Source: Pseudomonadota bacterium
GTDB taxonomy: Bacteria; Desulfobacterota; Desulfobulbia; Desulfobulbales; SURF-16
Reading direction: 5' to 3'
Assembly (NCBI GenBank): GCA_018816555.1
Contig: JAHIVT010000073.1
Coordinates: 1-46,833, forward strand
Length of the DNA stretch: 46,833 nucleotides
This document shows positions 34,763 to 44,138 of the stretch, in pieces (the first letter of the stretch is position 1; each line of letters starts with the position of its first letter). The position numbers were made by a program, and so were the translations under genes. Below the pieces are notes generated by a model. It was not told the DNA's origin. It ran no database searches and saw only the letters and a program-made list of their open reading frames with translations.

Positions 34763-36163
34763 TTAAATGGTCCGCACCTGCACGGTTTCGATGAATTTGC
34801 CGCCCACCAGGATATCGGAAAGCACGATAACCCGGTCGCCCTCCTTGATCATTCCCCTGCCCTGCAGCTGTTCAACCGAGCGCTGGATGGAAACCTCCGG
34901 GTCCTTGGAAAAATCGATTCTGAAGGCGTGAATCCCCCAGTACAGTCCCAGCCTGCGCCGCACATGGGTGGTATTGGTGAAGGCGAGAATCGGGGCCACC
35001 GGTCGGCATTTGGATAGCAGCACCGCCATCAGGCCACGCCGGGTATAAACCAGAATCCCCACTGCCTGGAGATTGTTGCTGAGGATGGCGGCGCTTCTGG
35101 CAATCTCCTCTTTGGGATTATTGGTGGCCTTCACCCGCACCCTGGTGTCCAGCCCCATCTGTTTTTCAATCCGCCGCGCCACCGCGTCCATGACCTCCAC
35201 CGCCTTGCACGGGTGTTTCCCGGTCGCTGTCTCGCCGGAAAGCATGACCGCGTCAGTCCCCTGCAGCACTGCATGGTAGATGTCCGTCACCTCCGCCCGG
35301 GTCGGGGTGGGATTGACAATCATGGATTCAAGCATATGGGTGGCCACCACCACCGGCTTGCCGGCCGCCCTGCACTTACGAATGATCTCATCCTCCAGCA
35401 GCGGCACCTCTTCATAGGGCAATTCGGCTCCCAGATCACCCCGGGCGATCATGATACCGTCCGTCACATTGATGATCTCATCCAGATGGGGAATGGCCTC
35501 CGCACTTTCAATCTTGGCCAGAATATCAATGGGCGCTTTCTTTTCCTGCAGATACAGCTGCAGCTCCTCAATGGCCGCAGCACTGCGCACAAAGGAAAGA
35601 GCAATGAAATCAACGTGGTTTTCAATGCCGAAATTGATATCCTGCCAGTCCTTGTCGGTAATGGACGGCAGATCGGCGCTCTTGCCGCGAATATTGATAT
35701 GGCGCCTTGAGGTCAGCACCCCGTTGTCAAGACAGATGCAGCGGACATCCCTGGCGGTGACCTCCTTAACCAGCAGGCTGATCATGCCGCCGTCAATCAG
35801 AACCGTATCGCCGAATTCCACCTCGCTGACAAAGCCGTCATAGCTCACCTCGACACAGTTTTCTTCCAGCTCAGCCTGGCGCCTGATGGTCAGGGTAAGG
35901 ACAGCCCCCTTCTTGAGCACCAGGTCCCGCTTCACATCCCCGGTGCGCACCTCCGGCCCCTTGGTGTCCAGCAGAATGGCAATGGTGGTGGCGAACTTGC
36001 GGTTGAGCCGCTTGATACTGTGAATGACATGCTGGTGCCACTCAAGCGATCCATGGGACATGTTGAGACGCGCCACGTTCATGCCCTTTTCCGCCAGTTT
36101 TTTCAGCTTGTCAAACGACGCCGTAGTGGGGCCGATGGTACATATGATTTTTGTTTTACGCAC
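34763..36163 (-). CDS. pyk: Pyruvate kinase
   Basis: Makes pyruvate and ATP from phosphoenolpyruvate. 466 residues, normal length. KIICTIGPTT starts the barrel; VARLNMSHGS, LLDTKGPEVRTGD, FIALSFVRSA, ILAKIESAEAI, MIARGDLGAELP (catalytic Lys and metal acids), PVVVATHMLESM and the DAVMLSGETATGKHP motif follow. The C-terminal domain is complete. Transcribed with the hydrolase gene 25 nt upstream. Confidence 0.97.
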   Translation of the reverse strand: MRKTKIICTIGPTTASFDKLKKLAEKGMNVARLNMSHGSLEWHQHVIHSIKRLNRKFATTIAILLDTKGPEVRTGDVKRDLVLKKGAVLTLTIRRQAELEENCVEVSYDGFVSEVEFGDTVLIDGGMISLLVKEVTARDVRCICLDNGVLTSRRHINIRGKSADLPSITDKDWQDINFGIENHVDFIALSFVRSAAAIEELQLYLQEKKAPIDILAKIESAEAIPHLDEIINVTDGIMIARGDLGAELPYEEVPLLEDEIIRKCRAAGKPVVVATHMLESMIVNPTPTRAEVTDIYHAVLQGTDAVMLSGETATGKHPCKAVEVMDAVARRIEKQMGLDTRVRVKATNNPKEEIARSAAILSNNLQAVGILVYTRRGLMAVLLSKCRPVAPILAFTNTTHVRRRLGLYWGIHAFRIDFSKDPEVSIQRSVEQLQGRGMIKEGDRVIVLSDILVGGKFIETVQVRTI

Positions 36164-36188
36164 AACTGCCGCCTATGCAAAAATGCCG

Positions 36189-36854
36189 TTAATCGGCGAG
36201 AATAAAATCCGTGATATAAAGATTTTCCTTGATTTCCCGGCCCACCGTGGAGGTCGGCGTCTCGCCGTAATCATGCCCGGGCCAGATGATGGTTTCTGCC
36301 GGCAGCACGATCACCTTTTCCTTCAAGGAATTGATGAGTGTGTCAAGGGAGCCGCCGGTGAGATCGGTACGGCCCACGTCCCCGACAAACAGGGTGTCGC
36401 CGGTAAAAAGATTACCCGCGGCCAGAAAACAGACGGAGCCGGGGGTATGGCCCGGGGTGTGAATCACCTTGATCCGCAGCTTGCCCACCTCCAGTACCTG
36501 GCCGTCCTGCAGTCTGATATCGGCAGGGGCAGGCGCCGGCAGACCGAGCTCCTTTTCTGATTTTTCCCGTATATCAGCGGCGGCAAAAAAGATGTCATCC
36601 GCCTCATGCATGCAGACCGGCACCGAGAAAACCGCCTGCAGTTGCTTGTTGGCCAGCACATGGTCGGCATGACCGTGGGTATTGAGAATATAAACAGGCT
36701 CCATCCCTTCGTCCCGCACCATCTTGACGATCCTCTCCGCTTCTCCACCGGGGTCGATCAGCACCGTTTTTTTGGTTTGCGCACAGGCCAGCAGATAGGT
36801 GTTCACCTTGTATGAGCCGATGGCTGTCTGCCTGATGATCACATCTGATTGCAT
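36189..36854 (-). CDS. Metallo-beta-lactamase-fold hydrolase, glyoxalase II-like
   Basis: 221 residues. Metal ligands: NTHGHADH, TPGHTPGSVCF, FTGDTLFVGDVGRTDL and WPGHDYGETPTS with the C-terminal GREI. The arrangement is that of the YcbL/glyoxalase II branch, thiolester hydrolases such as S-lactoylglutathione hydrolase, but the C-terminal glutathione-binding domain of true GloB is absent. Located 25 nt upstream of pyk, which suggests co-expression, possibly to clear methylglyoxal adducts; that link is inference. Confidence 0.92.
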   Translation of the reverse strand: MQSDVIIRQTAIGSYKVNTYLLACAQTKKTVLIDPGGEAERIVKMVRDEGMEPVYILNTHGHADHVLANKQLQAVFSVPVCMHEADDIFFAAADIREKSEKELGLPAPAPADIRLQDGQVLEVGKLRIKVIHTPGHTPGSVCFLAAGNLFTGDTLFVGDVGRTDLTGGSLDTLINSLKEKVIVLPAETIIWPGHDYGETPTSTVGREIKENLYITDFILAD

Positions 36855-36902
36855 GACTTACTCCTTTTCTCAGGAAAGCACAAAAGATGAGCGTAAGAAT
36901 TT

Positions 36903-39065
36903 TTACTTTTCGTCCAGCGCCTTTCTGACCAACCGGGCCAGCTCGTTCTGGTCAAATGGTTTCATGGCAAGCTGCCTTATCCCCATCTCCTTCACTTTTT
37001 CCGGATTGACCACAGAGCTGTAGCCGGTGCAGAGAATGACGGGCATATCCGGCCGGATTGCCAGAATTTTGCCGGCAAGCACCGTACCCGGCATGGCGGG
37101 CATGGTTTGGTCGGTTAGCAGCAGATCAAAACTGTACGGACTGGAGCGCAATATCTCCCAGGCTTCCATACTGCTGGTCATTGCCGTCACCTGATATCCC
37201 AAACCCTCCAAGACTGATTTCTCATATTTAACAATGGCTGTTTCGTCATCAACCGCAAGAATCCTCTCATGGCCTGCGGGAATGTCGCTCTGGGTCTCAC
37301 ATGACGCCCTGCACACCTCTTCCGAGGCAACAGGAAAGTAAACATGAAAGGCCGTGCCCTTGCCGACTTCACTTTCAACCTTGATCATGCCGCCACAGTC
37401 ATGGACAATCCCATGGACCACGGCCAGCCCGAGCCCTGTCCCCTTGCCGAACTCCTTGGTGGTGTAATAGGGCTCGAAAATCCTGGCCATGGTTGTTTGA
37501 TCCATCCCCTGCCCGGTGTCGCTGACAGAGAGCTCGACAAAAGGACCGGGGGAGACGTTGAGTTCGCTCTCCACATCAGCAGCGTTCAACTCTCTTCGCT
37601 TCAGGCTTACCGTCAGTACACCCTGCTCTTTATCCATGGCCTGCTGGGAATTGGTGCACAGATTGATCATCACCTGCTGCAGCTGGGAAGGGTCGGCCAG
37701 GATAGCGCCGCAATCCTTGTTGATATGCTGCCGGATCTCTATTGTCGTCGGAATGGAAGCCCGCAGCAGTTTGAGAGATTCATTGATGATGAGATGCGGC
37801 GCCAACGGCACAATCTTATAGTCCCCTTTCCGGCTGAAGGTGAGAATATGTTTCACCAGATCCCTTGCCCGCAACGCTCCCTTAATCACCTGTTCGATAT
37901 CGGCCAGGGAGGTAACGCCCATTTTAATGCCCTCCCGCACCAGCTCGGCATAGCCAAGGACTGCTGTCAGGATGTTATTGAAATCATGAGCAATACCACC
38001 AGCCAGGGTACCGATGGCCTCCATCTTCTGGGCCTGCCGGAGCTGCGCCTCAAGCCTGTCACGCTCCTCCAGGTCTTTGCGGGCATTGGTCAGATCATGC
38101 AGGCTCATCAGAATACTTAAGGGCCGGCCATCCTTATCACGGATCACCTTCAGCGTTATCTCAAGGGGCCGGCCGGCAGGATTATCAGGATGGTCAGCCT
38201 CCATGGTGATAATCGCATCACGCATTTGCTCCTGGGCAACACAGACCGGACAAGGCTCAGCCTCACCTGCGGGATGGACAATTGCGCTGATATGTCGGCC
38301 CACGGCTGTCTCCGGCGTGCTGCCGGTCAGCCCGTAAAAAGTTTTGTTGGCGCGCACCAGACAGCGTTTGGGGTCAAGCAGGTAGATGGCGTCATCCGAG
38401 GCATCCATGGCAGCCGCCCATTCCCTGACGGACTGCTCCATGGCCTGTTCAGCCTGCCTGCGTTCGGAGATGTTGCGGGCGATGCCGAGGATAACCGGGC
38501 GGTCGTCAAGTATCAGCTTGCCGATATGAATCTCCACCGGAAAAAGCGACCCGTCCTTACGCCGATGCATGCTTTGCCTCAGGAGGGTATGCTTGGAAGA
38601 CAGCTTGCCCCACAGGTTCTTACTGTCGATGGCCAAGGAGAATTCCGGATCAACATCCGCGACACTCATCTGCAGCAGTTCCTCGCGGGAATAACCCAGC
38701 GACATACAGGCCTCTTTATTGACATCAATCAGATGGCTTTCCATATCGCTGACAAAGATGGCGTCTGTTGCCTGGTTGAGCAGGGTGCGAAATTTTTTTT
38801 CACTCAGGCGCAGCGTCTCGGCTATGCGCGCCTGCTGCTGCATGGAGCGATCAATCAGCCAGTAAAGAAGCATGGCGGTGATGGCAACAAAGGTCCAGCC
38901 TTTATAGATGGCAATGCGGGCGCAAAGTCCCAGGTCTGAAACAAAGGCAAAGAGTATTCTGTCGGAAAAGAGTATCCACAGGGCTCCGAAAAAAAAATAG
39001 AGCAGGGTGATCCTGAGCTGGACCGATATTTTCGGCTTTGCTTGCTTATTTTCATTCAGTTCCAT
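36903..39065 (-). CDS. Hybrid sensor histidine kinase, 2 PAS, C-terminal receiver
   Basis: 720 residues. Two membrane helices (about 19-42 and 54-72) without a sizable periplasmic domain, PAS1 (88-203), PAS2 (213-330; contains PCPVC, two cysteines that could bind metal or sense redox), coiled coil, HisKA with His360 (GGIAHDFNN), HATPase (MINLCTNSQQAM, DTGQGMDQ, EPYYTTKEFGKGTGLGL) and a receiver (about 595-718; AVDDETAIV, LLLTDQTMP, CTGYSS, MKPF). Phosphotransfer would go to its own receiver or a separate partner; no output gene lies adjacent. Confidence 0.95.
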   Translation of the reverse strand: MELNENKQAKPKISVQLRITLLYFFFGALWILFSDRILFAFVSDLGLCARIAIYKGWTFVAITAMLLYWLIDRSMQQQARIAETLRLSEKKFRTLLNQATDAIFVSDMESHLIDVNKEACMSLGYSREELLQMSVADVDPEFSLAIDSKNLWGKLSSKHTLLRQSMHRRKDGSLFPVEIHIGKLILDDRPVILGIARNISERRQAEQAMEQSVREWAAAMDASDDAIYLLDPKRCLVRANKTFYGLTGSTPETAVGRHISAIVHPAGEAEPCPVCVAQEQMRDAIITMEADHPDNPAGRPLEITLKVIRDKDGRPLSILMSLHDLTNARKDLEERDRLEAQLRQAQKMEAIGTLAGGIAHDFNNILTAVLGYAELVREGIKMGVTSLADIEQVIKGALRARDLVKHILTFSRKGDYKIVPLAPHLIINESLKLLRASIPTTIEIRQHINKDCGAILADPSQLQQVMINLCTNSQQAMDKEQGVLTVSLKRRELNAADVESELNVSPGPFVELSVSDTGQGMDQTTMARIFEPYYTTKEFGKGTGLGLAVVHGIVHDCGGMIKVESEVGKGTAFHVYFPVASEEVCRASCETQSDIPAGHERILAVDDETAIVKYEKSVLEGLGYQVTAMTSSMEAWEILRSSPYSFDLLLTDQTMPAMPGTVLAGKILAIRPDMPVILCTGYSSVVNPEKVKEMGIRQLAMKPFDQNELARLVRKALDEK

Positions 39066-39298
39066 AGCAGAATCATCCGGAGATGGGCAATCAACCCCGT
39101 GTCTCAGAAATTTAGCCGTTCACACTATTGTGATGTTGCAGTGATTTTTTTTTGGAACGGCTCCCCTGGCCATGCCTCATAAAACGCACAGCTCCTCTAT
39201 CGAATTGTTACCAACTTCAGCATAACATAGGAAGAGCGGAGAAGGAAAAGGAGAAAAAAAATTATAGAAATTTTCGCAGTAAGCCCGGAGTACGCCGC

Positions 39299-42200
39299 TC
39301 ACTCCTGGGCCGCGCAGCGGAGTGAAAAATCCTGCAGGGACTTGAGATACCCCTCCGAGCGGTCCAGATAAAAGGACAGGGCCCGTGAGAATTTTTTACC
39401 CAGCACGCCGTCGACGAACAGCTGGCTGATCTGCCGCTGCTGTTCGAGAATGAGTTGGGAGGCGACCATGATCCGCCGTTCCTCGGCAGACATGGATTTC
39501 ATGATCGAGTAAAGTGTCATGGCTGCCCGGGGTTGATACATCCAGATATACAGCAGATCCAGGGCGTTGATGATGACGATCTTGCCCAGATCGGGATTCT
39601 TCTCCGCCACGGCCTCCATGAATTCCTTGGGAGACTCAAGCATCTCAAGCACATCGGCCTCCGGGAACAGGGTTTCCAGCAGGGCATAGGTCTCAAACAC
39701 CTGGGCGATCTTGGCCGCATAATCCATGGAGCGGAAGCGGATATTGTTGAACCGGTCAGCCAGCCCCTCGATGAAGCCGGCCACGCAGTCCGAGGCCAGC
39801 TTGGAAATCACCGCAGCCCACTTCTGCAGGATGTCGTTGACAACGGCCACACCGGTGCCGCCGAGCATCCAGCCGATCACCCCGTTGAACAGGACGGCCA
39901 GCGGAATGGAGAGGATGCTGCGGAAAAAATTCCCGTACACCGCGGCCTTGGGCAGCCCCCGGAAAATATTATGGCCCGAGATGTAGACCCCGTTGGCCAG
40001 GGCCATGACCGAATAAAGGGCAACCGGATTGCTTCCGGCGGTGATACCGAACATCTGGTCGAGAATCAGGGTCTTTACCAGCAGATCGAGCAGGGGCACG
40101 GAGAAACCGGTGAAAAGAAGCGAATAGGACAATCTGTCCCAGCTTACATACTCCTTCCATTTCAGCAGGGGCGAGCGGGTGATGCCGCCGGCGCCGAGCA
40201 CTGACTGGATGATATTGCGCAGCCCCGTGATGCCGAACCAGATGAACGCGCCGAAATAGGCGAGAAACCACCAGTCCTTGGTCAGGGCGAAGGTGGCAAA
40301 GGCGGGGATGAAACCGATAAGTATCTTGAGCCCGTTTTTCAGGTAGTTGTTCAGATAGCCCAGGGGAATTCTCCGCTGCTCCTCGGCATCGTCCCGTGCC
40401 TCAAGGGACAGGCCGTTATCCTGTCCCGTCTGCATCCACCCCAGGGTGGCCACATTGCCGTTGGGTTCCATATGGGTGGAGTAGGCTTGCACCTCCCAAT
40501 CTTTCTGCCGCTCGTAGCCGAAGTTCAGCCCGGAAAAGACCGGCCCCAGGGCGCATGACGGGGTTGAAACGCTGGTCTTATGCTCCCAGGGGACACTCTG
40601 GTCCAGGAGTCCGTGGTGGTTTCTCCTGGGGATGAAAGTCACCCGCAGATGGGCGGTAATGCGCACGGGAATGTTCCAGCGCCCGGGTTGCTGTTTGCGG
40701 TCAAGGTCACGCCGCGCAGCGCGCGGCAGGGTGTCCTTCATGACCAACCCCATGCCGTAACGGTGCCGGGAGCTGCCGGTGGAGTCGCTGCCGATACGGG
40801 ACTTGATCAGGGAATTCTTGTAAAATTCCTGCAATGTCGGCATGTTGTGTAAAATGGTGGTCAGTTTTTTCCTACGCTGTTCCGCATCGCGGACCAGGGG
40901 CACAGCCTCACTCACGTCACGGAGAATCTTCTGGATAACCCGTTTGAGGTGAATGACGTTGCCCTGATTGATCGCCAACTGCAGACTGTTGATCTCAGCG
41001 TAATGGACCGCCTTGCCGGTGGTATAATCCTTGAGGTTGAATATCTCCAGGTGGGTGATCTTGCCCCGGCAGTCATAAAGAAGCTCCAGCACATCGGCCG
41101 GGCTGAGTTCGCTCAGATTCAGGGTGATGCGAGAGCCGGAGTGGAGGCTTTCCAGCCGGGTGAGCAGCTCCTCCGGGGAAAGCCGGAGCATGCCAGGCAC
41201 CTCGGCATCATCATGGGGGGCAAACGGATTGTGGATGCCGGGATTTTTCTCCGGCTGCAGAAAACTCTCGATGATGGCATCCGGATCCAGGGTGTTCATG
41301 ATCTCAACGGCGTGGGTGATGCGCAGGCGCTCTTCCTGGTCCGCCCCTGCCCAGCTTTCCCGGAACCCTGCCACCTGCTCGCGCATGGCCGGCAGCATAT
41401 GATTGTAAATATACTTGGCCAGATGCAGCAGCGAGGGCTGGCCAGAGCCGACAAAGGCGAAGAAATCCTCCCGGTCAAAGGGGGCGAGGTTGATGCCGTA
41501 GGCCTCGTTGATCAGCGGCCGATGCCTGGCGTTGAACTCCCTGAACACGGCAAGCACGTAACGCTGCTGGTATTCCGAAACCTTGCGGCCTTCGTCCATA
41601 ACGGCCTTTGACGGGCCATCCTTGAAAAAATTGAGAAAGTCCTTCTTGTCGGCAAAGCCGCGGGGCGCCCAGATGAGTTTAACATAGCGGCCGCGGAATC
41701 TGGCGGAAAATTCTATGCCGATCCTGACGGCGATTCCCATGACTTCCGCCGATTCCAGCAGTTCAGCCGCCACCTCCACGTTGATGAAGTTGTAGTAGAT
41801 CACCGTCAGGCGGCGGATACCCTTGATCCAGGCGTCCATGATAAGGTGGGTCGGCGACTTGCGGCCCTTGGTGTTGGCGTCGTGCACATGGTCGTCGAAG
41901 GCGATCTGATTCCATTCCTCCGGCATCTCGATCAGATGGTACTTCTTCAGCTGGCTGCGGATAAAACGAGGCTTGCCGAAGGTGGCTGTACGGAAATCCC
42001 TGGCCAGCTTGAGCTGCCGCAGATAGTCCCCCTGGGAGCGGACCAGCTCCTTCATGATCTCCAGCAGGATCCGGGCGGTATTCCTGCGCAGCATACTCTG
42101 GGAGCTGCAGAGCACCTCATCACGCAGACAACGAAGCGCATTCTGCCGGTCAGCGGCCTTGCCCGCCTCAAGAGAACCCAGCAGATGAATGACCGCATAG

Positions 42201-42382
42201 GCGATGCGCAGGCCCATGGAGGCTGTCATTTCCTTGATGCCATGCGGGTGGAGATAGGGAATCAGCAGATTTTTGACGTGCTTGTGGGCTTCATCCCTGT
42301 TGAGAACATCATTAACAATATTCAACAGGACATAGTCATTCTCGTCGAAAAAAAACCGGGATACTCTTTTATCTTTAATCAT
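39299..42382 (-). CDS. Large protein: PHP-like segment plus membrane C terminus
   Basis: 1027 residues, no family recognised with certainty. Residues 160-230 read like a PHP phosphoesterase: FDDHVHDANTKGRKSPTHL, then DAWIKGIRRLTVIYYNF and a GIAVRIGIEFSA end, comparable to the H-x-H plus Gi-x-GiE spacing of PHP proteins. Other metal ligands are not obvious, so it may be inactive. A middle region (about 400-600) is soluble; about five to six hydrophobic segments fall between 690 and 880 (FIPAFATFALTKDWWFLAYF, YSLLFTGFSVPLLDLLV, AVLFNGVIGWMLGGTGVAV), followed by a helical C terminus. It follows a degenerate kinase gene on the same strand by 265 nt. Confidence 0.85.
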   Translation of the reverse strand: MIKDKRVSRFFFDENDYVLLNIVNDVLNRDEAHKHVKNLLIPYLHPHGIKEMTASMGLRIAYAVIHLLGSLEAGKAADRQNALRCLRDEVLCSSQSMLRRNTARILLEIMKELVRSQGDYLRQLKLARDFRTATFGKPRFIRSQLKKYHLIEMPEEWNQIAFDDHVHDANTKGRKSPTHLIMDAWIKGIRRLTVIYYNFINVEVAAELLESAEVMGIAVRIGIEFSARFRGRYVKLIWAPRGFADKKDFLNFFKDGPSKAVMDEGRKVSEYQQRYVLAVFREFNARHRPLINEAYGINLAPFDREDFFAFVGSGQPSLLHLAKYIYNHMLPAMREQVAGFRESWAGADQEERLRITHAVEIMNTLDPDAIIESFLQPEKNPGIHNPFAPHDDAEVPGMLRLSPEELLTRLESLHSGSRITLNLSELSPADVLELLYDCRGKITHLEIFNLKDYTTGKAVHYAEINSLQLAINQGNVIHLKRVIQKILRDVSEAVPLVRDAEQRRKKLTTILHNMPTLQEFYKNSLIKSRIGSDSTGSSRHRYGMGLVMKDTLPRAARRDLDRKQQPGRWNIPVRITAHLRVTFIPRRNHHGLLDQSVPWEHKTSVSTPSCALGPVFSGLNFGYERQKDWEVQAYSTHMEPNGNVATLGWMQTGQDNGLSLEARDDAEEQRRIPLGYLNNYLKNGLKILIGFIPAFATFALTKDWWFLAYFGAFIWFGITGLRNIIQSVLGAGGITRSPLLKWKEYVSWDRLSYSLLFTGFSVPLLDLLVKTLILDQMFGITAGSNPVALYSVMALANGVYISGHNIFRGLPKAAVYGNFFRSILSIPLAVLFNGVIGWMLGGTGVAVVNDILQKWAAVISKLASDCVAGFIEGLADRFNNIRFRSMDYAAKIAQVFETYALLETLFPEADVLEMLESPKEFMEAVAEKNPDLGKIVIINALDLLYIWMYQPRAAMTLYSIMKSMSAEERRIMVASQLILEQQRQISQLFVDGVLGKKFSRALSFYLDRSEGYLKSLQDFSLRCAAQE

Positions 42383-42647
42383 CTCACCGCAGCGTGAAAA
42401 AATAACGGAATTTATCTTTATGTCAGGCAGTTACAGCAAATTGCCAAATCAATCCACTCCCCTTTCATATTTGATAGCTCATCTGTCATGATCGGGCAAT
42501 ATTTAAATGGCATTGGCAGAATGTTGCCGCAAATTTTAACAGCAGAAGGGAAGGGACAATAGGGACTTGCCCAACAAATGGTTATGACCGTGGAAAAGAA
42601 AAAAACTGCGGGATGCTGACTTTTTGGATTTTGTTGCAGAAAGTCCT

Positions 42648-43631
42648 TCACAGAGAAGCGACCACCTGCTCGACATCCTCAACAAGTTCATCAACCGTAT
42701 CGTACCAGACGCTTGCTCCCTGGGAAAAATGCATAAAGACATTGTTCATCCCGTCCGGGATATAGGGGAAAAGCTTTTTGAGATTGACCACCCGGTTTCT
42801 GGACAGCAGGGACTGGTCATCAGGGGTAATTGTATCCAGCACCTTCTGGCCGAACCTGGGATCGTCAAAAATTTTTTTGGGAGGAAAATTCCCCCTGCCA
42901 ACCAGATACATCAACAGGTTGCCCAGCTCCAACAGATCCAGGGCAAAGGGCCGCTCCGGCAGATAGAATTCATAGTCAAAATCAATCCAGCGGAAAGTGT
43001 CTGTCCCGTACTCCACCAGAATATGATCCCGACGGATATCTCCGTGGCGGAAGCCGGCCTGATGCAGAAAGCTGATGGCCTTGGCGCACTCGATATATTC
43101 CTTGAGGATGCCGGGCAGATAGGAGGCAAAATACTCCTCGTGGGAACATTCATGGCGATAGATATGTTTGTCAAGCCGGCGGCCGCTGATGATATCAAGG
43201 ATCCGCACCAGGTTGCCCGCCTCATCCTCCACCGCCTTCCCCTTCATGAACCGCGCATGGTCCGCGGTCAATTCCAGGATTCTCGCCTCTTTTTCCGGGC
43301 TGCGGTAACAGGGGATGGTGAAACTGCCCACGGAAACGGAAAACACCTCATGAAAGACAAGCTTGAGGATGTGCGAGACCCCGCTTTCCAGGTCAACAAC
43401 CTTCGGCACCCACTGCTTGGGCTGGTCATCCACCCCGAAGCGTCCCTCAACCGTATAACCTGTTACCAGGAAATAACGGTTGTCGGCCAAGATGACATCC
43501 CCGTAGTCAATGGAGCTGAAGTTTGAGGTATCCTCATAGACCCTGGGCTTGCGCCGGATGGAACTGGAGACAGGATGCGCCTTGTACAGGGAAACAATAT
43601 GTTCCGGGATATCCTTGAGGGTTTTAGGCAT
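42648..43631 (-). CDS. Protein-kinase-fold protein with altered catalytic loop
   Basis: 327 residues. A kinase-like domain spans about 85-290: beta-3 Lys90 (SHILKLVF), a Glu at EKEARILE, the catalytic loop HGDIRRDHILVE (196-207; Asp198 present, but the metal-binding Asn is replaced by His203) and the metal site WIDFDYEF (Asp217). This is like aminoglycoside-kinase-type or lipopolysaccharide-kinase-like folds rather than Hanks kinases. Activity is plausible but uncertain. It follows a Usp gene by 23 nt and precedes the 1027-residue protein gene. Confidence 0.85.
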   Translation of the reverse strand: MPKTLKDIPEHIVSLYKAHPVSSSIRRKPRVYEDTSNFSSIDYGDVILADNRYFLVTGYTVEGRFGVDDQPKQWVPKVVDLESGVSHILKLVFHEVFSVSVGSFTIPCYRSPEKEARILELTADHARFMKGKAVEDEAGNLVRILDIISGRRLDKHIYRHECSHEEYFASYLPGILKEYIECAKAISFLHQAGFRHGDIRRDHILVEYGTDTFRWIDFDYEFYLPERPFALDLLELGNLLMYLVGRGNFPPKKIFDDPRFGQKVLDTITPDDQSLLSRNRVVNLKKLFPYIPDGMNNVFMHFSQGASVWYDTVDELVEDVEQVVASL

Positions 43632-43654
43632 TTATTCTCCACCAAGGGCTGCAA

Positions 43655-44110
43655 TCAAGAAACAACCCACACGGTAAAATCATGGCTTTCCCTGATCACC
43701 GCATTGGAAACACTGCCGAACAGAAACTCTTCCGCCTTGGAAATGCCCCGTTTACCCAGCACCACCGTGCCGAATCCTCCGTCTTTCTGCACCTGCAGGA
43801 TGGTTTTGCTGAAGGTTTTGCCGGTGGCCATCAGACAGGAAGTGGTGATTCTTGTCCCGGCAATGGCGTGACTTTCCAGGACCTTGCCGGCCCGGCTGAA
43901 AATCTTCAGGGAAGCGGTCTCTTTTTCCTCCCGGTATTCCTGCAGGGTGTGCTTCTCGGCGAAATAATAAGGCGGGGGTTCGGGGTAAACATGCAGCAGG
44001 CAGATCTCCACCTTATCAATACCCCCGACAACCTCGCCCACATAGTTCAGGACCTGCTCGGAAAGGCTGCTGTCATCCACTGCCACCAGAATCTTATGCC
44101 AGTCTGCCAT
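43655..44110 (-). CDS. Universal stress protein, single domain
   Basis: 151 residues with the complete ATP loop G-x2-G-x9-G-S (GKRGISKAEEFLFGS). The opening HKILVAVDDSSLSEQVLNYV is typical. The start at 44110 is taken from the domain start; an in-frame upstream ATG would add 26 residues unlike any Usp. It begins 28 nt after the PanE-like gene and 23 nt before the kinase-like gene, so the four genes 45095-39299 are probably co-expressed. Confidence 0.93.
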   Translation of the reverse strand: MADWHKILVAVDDSSLSEQVLNYVGEVVGGIDKVEICLLHVYPEPPPYYFAEKHTLQEYREEKETASLKIFSRAGKVLESHAIAGTRITTSCLMATGKTFSKTILQVQKDGGFGTVVLGKRGISKAEEFLFGSVSNAVIRESHDFTVWVVS

Positions 44111-44138
44111 TGGTTCACCCTTTAAAAAAGAGAAGCTG

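Noticed and set aside
42383-42647. Gap between the kinase-like gene and the 1027-residue gene as a possible RNA
   Set aside because: No strong hairpins, conserved RNA motifs or T-runs were seen.
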